Positions 23,976-35,109 of a stretch of DNA of 64,000 bases are shown here, one piece after another. The DNA is from Erythrophleum ivorense (lineage: Eukaryota; Streptophyta; Magnoliopsida; Fabales; Fabaceae). The translations under genes and the position numbers were made by a program. Numbering within the stretch: the first letter of the stretch is position 1; the number at the start of each line of letters is the position of its first letter. The notes under the pieces were generated by a model that did no database searches, had not been told where the DNA came from, and worked only from the letters and a program-made list of their open reading frames with translations. The stretch covers positions 248,001 to 312,000 of the forward strand of contig JAIUCV010000570.1 of NCBI GenBank assembly GCA_026724425.1. Direction: 5' to 3'.

Positions 23976-24166
23976 AGCACTCTCATCAAAGCTTCCAACC
24001 ATATGACGAGAAGAGAGTGAAGTAGCAGGGCCATTCTGCTGTGGATCTAAAACCATGACTTTCATTGCCATCTAGAAGCAGCTTGGCACAGCATTCGACC
24101 AAGTTGACCTCCTCCCAGAACTCCAACAATCACTTCAGATCTCCATGCAGAGGCAATTCATCATTC
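23976..24166 (-). pseudogene. AIR carboxylase exon 2, first part (PurK N-terminus)
   Basis: The minus strand encodes NDELPLHGD, then after a shift EVIVGVLGGGQLGRMLCQAAS, the glycine-rich start of the PurK domain. One base is missing before MAMKVMVLDPQ, so the frame is broken. The exon is cut after ...GSFDES by the copia element at 23975; the remainder lies at 15481-15508. Confidence 0.85.
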
Positions 24167-24384
24167 CTACATACGTAACACTGTGTTGGAACTATGGGGA
24201 TTTTTCTTTCAGTTTCTGCTCATTTCAATTCCAAATACAAATGAAAATGGGCCCTGCACAGAAAGTGAATCAAATAAAAAAAATCAAGGGGTACAAAATC
24301 CAAAACAAAAAGAAAAAAGAAAATTTCAAACTCGGAAAAATTATAGTAAAAAGAAAAACAAATTAGCAAAGGACAGTTGCAAAC

Positions 24385-24623
24385 CTGGGAGAACTATCAT
24401 ATAGTGAAGCATGACAAGCGATGAGTGGATGGAGGTGGTGATTCTGATGCTTTAGTTTTAAAGAAGATAAACAACGAGGTTGGTCAACGTAGAAGAAGAA
24501 GCCGAGTGAAGAAGGTGAGGCGAGGGATGACAAGGTCTCAAGGGAAGAGCCAAAACGATATCGTATGACAGCGCCGCGCTCGTACTCTGAATGCGAAGCA
24601 CACTTTGATACTCTCAAACTCAA
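24385..24623 (-). pseudogene. AIR carboxylase exon 1: transit-peptide exon
   Basis: From the ATG at 24623 the frame is open, rich in Ser, Leu and Arg and poor in acidic residues (for example SSLETLSSLASPSSLGFF), as expected for a plastid transit peptide. It ends ...LYDSSP with a clean donor CCCAG|GTTTGC at 24385/24384. The split codon joins in frame to RNDELPLHG at the start of exon 2 (acceptor TATGTAG, exon start 24166). Confidence 0.75.
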
Positions 24624-26844
24624 TCCTCAGTTTCGCTGTTGTCCAATGTGCAAGGGACGAAGAAAGCAGCTGCCTTTTATTTATACGCAAATCAGAACTC
24701 TCACCACACGGAGGCAGAGCCAAAAAGAGATTCTTTTCAAAAATATTCTAGGAAAAATAATCTAGAGTTGTCAAAATTTATAATAAAAAATTTTAAAAAT
24801 TAAAATTATTTTCAAAAATCAAAAGCTTTAATATTGATCTAGAATGGACAAAAATGCCTCACCTAAAAATTATAAGGAACTTTCAAAAAAATTATAATTA
24901 AAATTTAAGGAATTACGAGTTATTTTTAGATTTTAAAAAAGTTATAATTATATTTTAGAAAATTGACAAATTATAACCAAATTTTAAAAAAGTTACTGCA
25001 AATTACAACTAGCAAAAGAGTTATTTCTAGATTTTAAAAAAAGTTACAAGAATTTTTTTTAAGAAATTACAATCAGGTTTTATGTGCTTATATTTTTGTT
25101 TCTATTCCTAAATTGGTTATTATCTTATACTCATTTATTATAATCACAAGTAACCCTCTTAAAACAATAGTTTTTCTAAAAGTTTCTGAAAATAACTCAT
25201 TTATTCTAACATAACAAATTATAAGATTGTAAATTCCTTAAATCTTGACAGCAATTTTCTTATAAAGTTATAATATTTTTTTAAAGAATATTTTTTGTAA
25301 GTTGATAAAAAAAGTTTAGTATTCCAGAAATTATTTAAATTTTGTTTGCATTTAGTTATATGTTTGAACTGTTTAATGAATGTTGGCCAAAAGGGGGAAA
25401 AATGCCCAACGAATAGGAATGGTAACGTAAGAAGACGAGGGTTAGTCTTCAAGGGGACACGGGACACATGGAGATCTCTTTATATATTTAATTTTTTTTA
25501 AAAAAATTATATGTAATTATTTGTCTTTTTATTATCAGATTTTAATCAAAATATGATAAATGTATAATTTTTTAATAATAAAAAATTACACATAAGTTTT
25601 AGTCTTTTAATTTATGAGTAACTTACATAAATTTTCCTTAAATTGAGGAGTAAATCTCTTTTCTATTTTTAAAATATATATTGATCTCCCTTGAAATAAA
25701 AAGTTACACACTTTAATCTAATTAAATTTTTTTACCTAAATTACCCTCTATTTAAAAATTTTGTTAAATTAAAAATATATATATTTAAGTTAATAAAGAG
25801 TATTTTAGTCAAAAATTTTTAAATTAGACAAAAGTATAAGATATATTTTTCTTTTCAAAAAAGATATATGTATATTCTAAAAATAAGAGGAAAATGTGCG
25901 TAACTTCACCAAAATTCAAAAAAATCTATATAATTTACTCTTAATTGATTAAAGACACTGGCTGTTCATCTTTCAACACACGAAGACTATGATATATGTT
26001 AGTAGAAACTGAGTCATCAAAACATGATCAGATGCATCACTAAATTTGTGACACAATCAATCCACACATCAAAGACAATTAAATAGAATTTTATCTCTCA
26101 ATACATCATCCTATTGGGTCACTAGTACATAAATCAATTGTTGAAGCGTAAATAATACATAAACAATGATAATCAATCAAACGATTGTCATGCACTCATA
26201 TAATCGGTAAAATTCCCATAAATTAAAGTTTATTACCAGATTCAAAACTTCTTAATTAATATTAAATATTAAAATTGTCAATATACACAAATAATTCTCC
26301 TCGTAACAATTCATTGAACATCTAATATGCGTTTAACAATATACACTATCTAATGTAATTGGAAATAACAATAAAATACATAGAGCATTGTCATAATGAC
26401 AAAAATTAAGAAAATAAAATAAGAAACAAGAAAAATGATAAATAAACATCTTTCTTAACAATTTCTTGTTTAAAATGTTTATCTCAAGTTTAAAAAATTA
26501 ATTAATAAAGAGGTTGAGAGATATTAGAAGTCATGTTTCAAATTTTAATGGACAATAGAAAAATTGCTTACTGGATCAATAATTGCAATACTTGGCTATA
26601 ATAATTAAATAGTATAATTATAGAAGTTTTAAATTTTCAAATAAGTTTCCCCTAATTATATAACTTCATATTTGTTAGAAACATATATGGCAAGACCAAA
26701 TTCAAAAATGCCCAAGGTATGAAACGATAATTGGATAGGAAGTATAAGGTGGCACAGAAAACTATAGGACTTGATTAAACAAATTTGATAAAGAAAAATA
26801 GTTGCTTGAATTTTTGAAGTGAAAGTTGAAGAGCATAAATAGGA
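24624..26844. other. Intergenic: AT-rich, with MITE-like inverted repeat
   Basis: No gene is visible. At about 25610-25945 an AT-rich stretch has imperfect inverted ends (GAGTAACTTACATAAATTTT against AAGAGTAAATTATATAGATT on the other strand). A related AT-rich segment lies inverted in TNL copy 2 intron 1 near 55230-55420; both contain ACCCTCTAT or its complement. Bases 26440-26844 are the 3' flank of TNL copy 1 and match 50100-50465 and, inverted, about 61745-61930. Confidence 0.55.
24678..24685 (-). promoter_or_regulatory. TATA box of the AIR carboxylase pseudogene
   Basis: On the minus strand TATAAATA lies about 55 bp upstream of the ATG at 24623, a plausible plant core promoter spacing. 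The 5' end of the pseudogene is therefore much better preserved than its body. Confidence 0.5.
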
Positions 26845-27485
26845 CTATAGAAGAGGTGAGTAATTATTACCTCTTCTTCTCTTTTTCTCTCTGTCTTGGT
26901 TGGGCAACACTCGAAAGATTGCTAGTGTTCTGTACAATACGGAGTGGGGAACAAAGACCTGAGAACTGCCACCCTCTGCTATGGTTATTTTGTTGAAATC
27001 ATTTTTGTTGCACCACTCTTCCATGTCTTCTTTACATAACACACGCCATCCACAATCCAATATTCGAACCCCACAAGGACGTTTACCAAATGCAACACCA
27101 AGCCAAAGTTTTATGTGAAGGCAATTGTTATCACCTCTTAGATGTTGCCAACATGTTTTACCATTGAAATGTAAAAGCATTAGGTGGAGTTGAGGAATCT
27201 GAGGATGCCCAACATTAAAAATAACATGAGCCCTTTTTTTCAATGTATAATTATCATCTTCAGGAGCTTTAGAACTCCAGGAAATGAAAGCCATAGAGGA
27301 GTCCTGTGATATTTTGAGGCATACAGCAATTCCGGACCATCACTTGCGCGACAATATTGAGGGATGTCCACCCTTATTAATACTTGACCATCATATTTAA
27401 GAAAACGACCTTTATTTGGAAACCATGATGGTATTTCAATTCCCGGAATAGTTCCTGAAAAATCTCTTTGAGGAAGATATTCTGA
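26845..27485 (-). pseudogene. TNL copy 1 last exon: C-JID (post-LRR) domain
   Basis: After acceptor GCAG the frame reads SEYLPQRDFSGTIPGIEIPS, then WFPN, the hallmark of the C-terminal jelly-roll/Ig-like domain of TNLs. A missing base near 27340 (GTGATGG against GTGAATGG in copy 2) shifts the frame; the rest (CWQHLRGDNN, GCGWRVLCKE-like) is in another frame. The Lys/Arg-rich tail is conserved. Confidence 0.88.
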
Positions 27486-27716
27486 CTGCAACGAAATTAA
27501 ACTATCATGAAGAGAAATTACCATGAGAAAAGGAGCATGTAAGAAAAAGAAAGGAGAGAAAGAGATATACATACCTCAATGTGCTTGAACAATGTACCCA
27601 CATATTTAGCTCGATGGCGATACTAAAACAACGAAATGGAAATAGTCATGTTATATATATAGTTTAAAAGAAAAGATACATAAATCAATAGATAGATCAC
27701 AGTTAGACAAATATAC

Positions 27717-28111
27717 CTCATGGTCAAGTGAAGAAAAGAGATTCCATAATTGTCTCTCTGATAAAGGTTCCAATGAATGACAATTGAACGTTTCTAATCG
27801 AATTAACCGTGGCGGAAGTTTCGGCAATGACTTAAGCCTTTTGCAAGAATTCAGAAAAAGATAGTGTAGTCGAAAAATATTAGAGATGCAACCAGCGGGT
27901 ACATTAACAAAGTTGTTTCCTCCCAGATGTAATGCAAGTAATGATCATAAACTTCTAGCTTTTTCAGCTCTCCAGGTGAAGGATGAACCACAACAAGGCA
28001 TTTGCACCGATTAAGAATTAAACTTTCTAAATTTGGAACTCCAGAGAAATTTGGAGTTTCGGTCAAATATTCGGAAAAGCTTAGGTCAATAAACTTCAAC
28101 TCTTTCATAAA
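27717..28111 (-). pseudogene. TNL copy 1 LRR exon with internal deletion
   Basis: The exon starts FMKELKFIDLSFSEYLTETP and runs to GELKKL. It then jumps to sequence matching copy 2 about 570 bp further on (GGNNFV, KSLPKLPPRLIRL). The junction is near 27952 and changes frame. Roughly half of the LRR array is lost. Confidence 0.88.
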
Positions 28112-28594
28112 CTGATCAAACAAAAGAAAAGAGAATCAGCCTCAGAAAACAATGTACCAGTATAATATCGACAACAGTATATAAGACAAATTATAGTGCA
28201 TGAAGTGTCTCACCTGTATGCCATTCCAAAGTTGCTTTATTTTGCTACAATTCATTTGAATTTGAACAAGTTTATCCAATGGAATTTCAAGCGGAAGAGC
28301 TTCTAGAGGACATGATGGCCATTGAACAACTTTTAATGCACTAGAAAGGCATTTGAGACCATTGGGAAGTATCACTAGACTTGGTAAGATGAGTAATCTG
28401 AGATTGCACATCTTTGAAAAAGCTTTAGGATCCCAATATACTTCATATCAGTTGAATGGCAGAACAATAGCTTGTATTGCTTCAGATCCCTAATAAAAAT
28501 GCCCATTGCCAGAAAAATAACGTGAGAATGATAAGTATAGCATATTAAAAATGTTAGATTTATTACAATAACAATGAGATATCTAGAAACTCAC

Positions 28595-29699
28595 TGTATT
28601 ATTTTTCAATACTTCATCAATATCCTTGGGATTCCACAATCTACTGCGTTTGCAAGTATTAATAAGAGATTCTTGAAAAACAATACTCTTACCCAATTCT
28701 TGAAGCAAATCATGCATCTCTAAGCAACAATTTCCAAACCAATCATTCTTTTCAACGAGCAAAGTCTTTTCAATTAGAACACTTATTCTAATTGTTGGAT
28801 GAAGATCACAATATTTCATAATTCGGGTTACTTCATCTTTGTTCCATCCCTTGAAAAAACAAGCAATATCTAAAAATATTGTCTTTTCTTCATCATTTAA
28901 TCCATCATAACTTATTTTAAGTATTTGAAGAATATTATCACCTAGAATTTGTTTCAACCTATCTAAAGCATCTTCCCATTCAGGTATGCTTCTTCCACAA
29001 AGAAAAGAACCTAACATTTTGAGTGCTAAAGGAAGACCTCCTGCATATTTAATCATAGATTTAGACAACTCCAAATAATTCTCGTCAGGATGATCCTTTT
29101 TGAATGCTTTCTTAGAAAAGAGTTGAAGAGATTCATCTTTCTTCATAGTTTCAATCTCATATATTCCATGCACTCCATGTGATTTCAACAAGTACATATT
29201 TCTAATTGTTATAATTACTCTGCTCTCTGTACCAAACCACTCTGGATTTCCAGCCAAATTCTCTAATTGACTAATATGATTTATATCATCAAGGACAAGG
29301 AGAACTTTTTTAGAGCAAACAAGGTTTCTTATTATCTTCTTTCCTTCATACTCATCCTTAATCATCATGTTACTTATATTGAGATGTGAAAGAATCTTTC
29401 TTCATAAATGTACTTGGCCCTCTCTTTCTGAAGCCTCTCTAACATTGACAAGAAAGCAACACATTTCAAATTGGCTAGAGATTCTTCCATAAACAACTCT
29501 AGCAAGACTTGTCTTACCAATAATGCCCATACCCCATATCCTTACAAAATAGACATAATCCAACTTTATCCCCAAGAGTGAATTCATTTGAACCATCCTT
29601 GAGTAAATTCCAACTAAATTATCATGGTAAGATGGCAATTTAGAACATAAATTGGTCCATATTACTTCAACAATGTTTTGGATAAGATCTGTTTCATGC
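28595..29699 (-). pseudogene. TNL copy 1 exon 2: NB-ARC with premature TGA
   Basis: Motifs in order: Walker A GMGIIGKTS (unusual I replacing G, but GxxxxGK[ST] kept), in-frame TGA at 29402-29404 after REGQVHL, kinase-2 KKVLLVLDDINH, RNBS-B SRVIITIRN, GLPL GGLPLALKMLGS, RNBS-D EKTIFLDIACFFKGW and MHD CCLEMHDLLQELG. Apart from the single stop the frame is open throughout, so the nonsense mutation could be recent. Confidence 0.9.
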
Positions 29700-30199
29700 C
29701 TACAAAAAGAAATAGATTTCAATGAGCCTAATATGAATTACAATCATGATAAAATAAAGTTAAAACAACAAAATACGATTTCATAAATTTATCCATTTTT
29801 GTTTTTTTTTGATATAATTGGGCATTGTCATGATAATTTCTTAAAATATTATAGTCAATGACAAGGACGGGAAAAAAGGGGATTGTGAATTAGGGTACAA
29901 CTCAATTTGTAGAGGAATATAAATTTATCCATTAATTTGTTAATATGAATTGCCATTCGATCAACTCATCATTTAAAATTTGATTTTTCTGTTAACAAAT
30001 TAGAATGAATACCTACTATAAATAAAATCTCCAAACTTAAAAAATATAAAAGAAAAATTATTATTTAAAAATTCATGTTTTACAAGAAATAATTAAATAG
30101 GGAAAATCATAGTTGTGTGTGCTAATAGGGGAATTTATTGTAAAGTAATCTATTTTCTTTAAAAATGACTGAAAGTTGGGGGAAAAAGTTAAGAAAAAT

Positions 30200-31847
30200 T
30201 GTAAAAACCCAAATATGTATATGTGACAATTTATTTGTAAAAGTAACTGAAAATGAGGCTTAGATCTAGTGGCAGCTAGGGACATTTTTATCCTCAAAGT
30301 CTCAGGTTCAAGCTGCAGCTGGGATATTGTTCAAAATATTTTTCTCCTTTTAGGTCATTCTTTATTCTATTGAAATACCCCCCCCCCCATTTGCAAGGCT
30401 GGAAAGCTTGGTTTTTGGTCCTTTCCCTCTCCAAATTTCCTACTGTGCACCTATCCATCAGAGTTGAGTTTTCAGACTATAGCGACACGTTCATAACTAC
30501 CAGGAAAATGTCGACCGATGGCCCTTTTAATGTAGCACCTCTATTCCTTTATTTGCTTCAATCTACACATTTCTCCTTGCTACAACCGAGCTTGGTTTCT
30601 CTCAGGTCTAAATGTCGGTTGGCTCATTATTTCATTTCCCATTTGCTTTGCAATTATTTTGTATATTCCCTCTTTTTTGGTATGGTTCTTGGCCTGAGTT
30701 ACAGCTCATTTGTTGTTGGTTAGGTGTCCTTAATAACCTTCAAGTCTTTTTGTTTGCTGGTGCGTGGTTGTTCTTCCTTTTGGCTTAAAATTTTGCTTTA
30801 CACATTCTCCCTTCTGATTCTCGACCAAACAGAACAAAAGTGGGTGTGGCTGATCTTGTCTGTACCTTGGCTAGATTGGATAGGGGACCAAGAGAGGGTA
30901 GAGGGAAGTGCATAAGACTATATTTAGCTCCATCTTTTCTTGTCATCTTGAGTCTCAAACAAGCAGGGCAATTAGGTGCATGTGTGTGGTTGCTCTTATG
31001 GTAGGGCTCGGCTAGGAGGTGCAAACAGTATGAGGGAAGAAGGTGAGTGGGAAATTTTGAGAAGCTACCCTTTTCATTTGCTTCTTCAACATTGGAAATC
31101 TTAATGCTATTATTAATGTGGTTTTGTGTTGCATGGAGCTCTCTATCTTTATTTGGGATTCAAATACATTTCATAAGCTTTCAAGTCAATTATTGAGATT
31201 TTTGGGACTATAAGTTTAGTAGTTGATATGATTAAATTGCTTTGAGTTTTGAATGGGGATAACCTTTGGCCCAATATATATATATATATATATATCCTGC
31301 TTTTGCCTATTATTATTTACTTCATTCATTTACATCATAGACTACTAAAATATTGGAAAAGTTTATAGTCAAATAGAGATAATTTAAGAACTTCAAGTTG
31401 GGCATTTTTAGGGAGTACATCCACTATTGAGAAAAATTTTAACTTCCCTAAGATAAAGCTTTATGAATGCTAGTTGACCAAGTAAGGGAGCGAGGGATGG
31501 CAAATTCATAAATTAAGCTTATACGTGTTAGTAGTGGTTAGAAGAAATGGGTACAATATAGAGTGTTGAAATTGTAACTTGGATGAGTAGATTTGTACCA
31601 GTGTCATGAAAAGGGACCTAATAAATCACTATATCAGAGAAAATTGTTAAGACTAGGTGTTTGGTAAATATGATAAATTTCATAATTTGACAATTGAAGT
31701 CATTTAAATATAAGATTTTGTGAACTGGTGTATAGGATATTCGGGAGAGTTAGTCACAACTAAAGATTAGCGAAGAATACAATAGGGAACTCTTTTGCAT
31801 CATCTTAAGTGGTGAGTAAATGATGACGACAATGTGCTATATACATG

Positions 31848-31881
<34 letters not shown>

Positions 31882-33090
31882 ATGCAACTCTATTTCAAGG
31901 CTTGTGATTAAACATTTCTCAATTAATTGTATTTATTTTACTAATTATGTTTCTAATTATTTGATTATTTGAATGTCTATTTAAGTATTTCTGGACTTTA
32001 GGAGGACTATATATATACCGATGTTAGAAATCATCTGTGTTTTATGATGGGAATTTTAATTCAACTTTCTTGATTTCATGGTAAACTAGATTATTTAATG
32101 ATGCACACTGTTTACATGTTCTGATGATATGTATACATAATTAAAAATTTTGATTTGCTTCAATCATGTACTTATGAGATGATTCTTGTAGGAGCTATCT
32201 ATTTTGAGACCTTGCAACTAGCCATAATAGCGGTTAGCCACGGTGCACTATAATACATACCCCAATTAGTAAGGCTATTGCTAGCCCTATGGGGTTAGTC
32301 ACCACACATGGATTTGTTCCAATTTTTGCAAGTGGATTACTTGGCGTTTGTGTTACTTACCCTCGCAAGCTATGTTCTTTATGTTTCATTCATTTAGCAC
32401 CAACTAGACGCTTCTATTGTATTGATGAATGATTTTATTTAGAAAATTTATTATTCAATATATTAAATGTTCCAATTGTAGAAGTGCTTATTTGAATGGA
32501 TCTTTAATGTGAAATTGTTTTATTTCCTAATAGTTAGCTTTATTTATTCATTGAGCATTTAACTCACCCTTTTATTTTCAATATTTCTTTCTTCCAAATA
32601 TGAGAACTGAACCTGATCCCTTTTTAGTGGCTTAGGATCAATCATCCTCCTTCAATTTTGGTGAGCCCTACATCTGTTCACGTGGGCATATTTTGATGAT
32701 CTAAATGAAGTCTATTTTGTTATGTAATATATATGCAGCTCCACTAAACTACAGATAAAATCACCCATCCTTAGAAATTGATGTAAAGTGAGTTGTGCTG
32801 AGCATAGAATTCTCTTTCTGAATTGTATGGCTGTGTTGATTGTAAAAATTTCAAGTGGTATAAATTTTAGAGAAAATTCTGTCAAAATTTCTATAAAGGC
32901 CAAATATAATTGATTATATTTAATGCCAGTATGATTCATAATTGCTCTAATTGGTTCTATTATCTGGTATTGAAATATTAGGGGTTCCTAATGAATTATG
33001 GTTAGGATTCTAGTTTTAATTAGGCTCACAGGAGGGAAATTGTTTATTTGTCATGCTAGTTACATTCTTGGTTTTAAGGTGGATGTGACT
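30200..33090 (-). mobile_element. Solo LTR (family S, copy 3), 2.89 kb, in TNL intron 1
   Basis: The plus strand starts TGTAAAAAC (complement of copy 1's GTTTTTACA) and ends GATGTGACT, a mutated form of GTGTGACA. Flanking 5-mers are AAAAT (30195-30199) and GAAAT (33091-33095). The duplicated DNA at 35110-35700 reads straight through the insertion point, giving an empty site near 35405. No coding region. It contains a poly-C run at 30379 and an AC microsatellite at 31851. Confidence 0.82.
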
Positions 33091-33451
33091 GAAATTTTAA
33101 AGAATAATATATCAAAATATAGAACAAATAGAAAATAATTCTAGACCCTTTTTCTTAATAAAATTTGGGTGGATCTAACAAATATTAATCACCATTCATT
33201 TATTACGAAAATGAATTCAAATATCATATCCAATAAATCCATAATTTTAATGAATTAGATAGTATTAGATAAAGTATTAAATATATTAGGTATGGTTTAT
33301 GAATCATGGATTATCTTTCCTACCTCTAATTGATGCTGCTATTCGACTGCTGATAGTTACAATTATGTCTAAACAAAAAAAAAAAATTGAAATATGATTA
33401 AATCATCCTAGACGAAAAATAGGAAAAAAGAAAAAGAAAAAGAAAACTTAC

Positions 33452-33942
33452 CGACCCTTGGAGTCCCAACCTGATAAGTTGGCAATTTGTGATAAAGCGT
33501 CTCTCCATCTTAGCACCTTGTCTTTGCTTTCTTTGAATCTCTCTTCATGTTTAGCTAGAGCTTCTGTAAAGCTATTTTTTTGGTATCTTATATCAGATGG
33601 ATCTACACCATAGAAGATGGGGAAAAGTTGCCGGCCCAATTTATTTTTAGATTCAAGAATCTTTTGGAGTTCATCCAAACACCATGTAGAAGATGCATAA
33701 TTTTTGGAGAGAACAACAACTGCAGCGAGAGAATCCTCAATTGCTTTAAGGAGTTGTTGTGATATAACTTCTCCTCTTTTATCTTTGAAAGCTATGATAC
33801 CACTTCTACTTAGTGCAGCATACAAGTGATCTGTAAAATTCAAGCGAGTGTCTTGTCCCATAAAACTCAAGAAAACGTCAAATTTCCATTTTGGCGTTGA
33901 ATTAGAAGTAGAAGAGCTTAAGGAAGATTCTCTGGACGCCAT
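33452..33942 (-). pseudogene. TNL copy 1 exon 1: TIR domain (intact frame)
   Basis: The frame carries KFDVFLSFMGQDTRLNFTDH, the αA/box 1 region (usually SFRGEDTR, here SFMGQDTR), SKNYASSTWCLDELQKI with the conserved catalytic glutamate of TIR NADases in LDEL, and FPIFYGVDPSDIR. About four residues are missing relative to copy 2 (DKRGE against DDKGIERGE). The donor CG|GTAAGA makes an immediate stop if the intron is retained. Confidence 0.92.
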
Positions 33943-35109
33943 ATGCCATTGCAGGGTTTTGACCTCTTGTTGTGTCCAAATTGTACTCTTCAAGAACAAA
34001 GTCACATCACTTGCCAAAGAAAAAAGAAAAGGAATCAGATAAGAAATTAAAACTAATGGATATACTCGGTAAAAAAGAAAAATTGTTCAGGATCTATAAA
34101 ACTCGCTGTACAATGAATGATACTCTTATAAATGTTGTTGCACGGATCTTACTTTCTCCTTAGCTCACTGCTATGATCTGAAGTTAATGAACTACAATCA
34201 AGAGAGACATATAAGAAATACAGACGAAAGAGCAAAAACATAACATACATTTATTAATGTTATGATTGTTTTCCTTATATTTTTCTTTCATCCTTCTTTA
34301 GTCTTCTTTTCCACTGTCATTGTCCTGTTTTATGCTAAAGTCAAAAGCAAATTATTCAAACACATTGACTTTGCTATTTCTAAGTCGTGTATTCAAACTT
34401 TATGATTTTTCTTTATTTACTAGCAATTTCCTCTTCCCATAAATTATGAAATGTATAGTGTATAGTATCTTCATTTAATTTATGAGCTTATATGCTTGAA
34501 GTATTACACAAAAAAATCGCAAAAAAGTGACCAATTAACTTTAGTATATATAATAATATATTTTTTTTATTTCTATTTTACAAATCATCTAACCAACTAG
34601 AAAAAGAGATGAAAGAAAAATAGAAGAAAAAAAGAAGGAGAAAGAAAAGAGGAAGCCTCGATGCAATCATTGCTAAGTATGAAACTATAAACTCATCGTC
34701 TGATGTCAGATTAGTTATTCTCAAGGACCATAAAGCTAAATTGGCATTTAAATCTGCTAACGCTTTCATGGGAAGGGTGGGTTTCACAATAGGAAAAGCA
34801 ACCAATGTGATATTGGGGCCCACTTTTGGCTCTTCAATCGCAAGATCCAATTTGTAATTTAACTCTCAACAAAAGCTAGAGGGGATAGAAATTTTCATGT
34901 AAATATGTTTATAAAAAAGTAGTTAACTAAAAGAAAATATGTGAATGCATTATTGTATATCTTTGATGAAATTCTTGAAAATATATTCATATATTTATTT
35001 ATAATAAATTTAATCTATTTATTTTTGTAAATTTAGTTTACATAAAAATTTCTCTATGCATTCGCTATCTTAAGACTTTGATGATTTTAAAAAAAAAATT
35101 TAATTTATT
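33943..35109. promoter_or_regulatory. TNL copy 1 upstream region
   Basis: Bases 34110-34190 (minus: AACTTCAGATCATAGCAGTG, GAGCTAAGGAGAAAGTAAGATC) match 54255-54310 upstream of TNL copy 2 (ACTTCGGGTCATAGCAATGA, GCTGAGAAGAAAGTAAGATC). The proximal promoters or 5' UTRs are therefore homologous. Bases 34240-34850 are repeated at 36200-36690. I can name no specific regulatory element with confidence. Confidence 0.6.

Larger units (their letters stand above)
4470..24623 (-). pseudogene. AIR carboxylase (PurK-PurE) pseudogene, ~20 kb, many exons
   Basis: Plant phosphoribosylaminoimidazole carboxylase converts AIR to CAIR in plastid purine synthesis; an ATP-grasp PurK half is fused to a PurE half. 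Exons in order on the minus strand: 24385-24623 (transit peptide), 24166 down to 15481 (split by a copia element), ~15280-15395, 14355-14417, 11667-11805, 11391-~11448, ~8040-8110, ~7715-7892, 7358-~7535, 6014-6101, possibly 5451-5501, 4679-4776 and 4470-4569. Diagnostic strings are GVLGGGQLGRMLCQAAS, TVEIEHID, FGYPLMIKSKRLAY, GLYVEKWAPF, AIVGLPLGD, AINNATNAGLLAVRMLG and KLEKDGWELYLN. It is dead: a 1-nt deletion in exon 2, donors changed from GT at exons 2 and 3, stops in several exons, and no visible central PurE exons (the GSDSDLP region). Assignment rests on my recall of the family; confidence in family is high. Confidence 0.9.
26845..33942 (-). pseudogene. TIR-NBS-LRR resistance gene copy 1, pseudogene
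   Basis: TNLs are cytoplasmic or nuclear immune receptors that sense pathogen effectors; the TIR domain is an NADase. Exons on the minus strand: 33452-33942 (TIR), 28595-29699 (NB-ARC), 28214-28489 and 27717-28111 (LRR), 27575-27622, and 26845-27485 (C-JID). I chose the start MASRESSL because it aligns with copy 2. Lesions are TGA at 29402-29404 (codon 263), TGA at 28448-28450, about 570 bp of LRR missing within 27717-28111 (out of frame), and a 1-nt deletion near 27340. Exons 1-2 total exactly 532 codons. Intron 1 contains the solo LTR 30200-33090; without it the intron would be about 860 bp. Closest type: N-like TNL. Confidence 0.92.

Noticed and set aside
34578..34850. 90-codon minus frame upstream of TNL copy 1
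   Set aside because: No family signature; the matching duplicate at 36600 does not preserve the frame, so it is a chance frame in upstream DNA.
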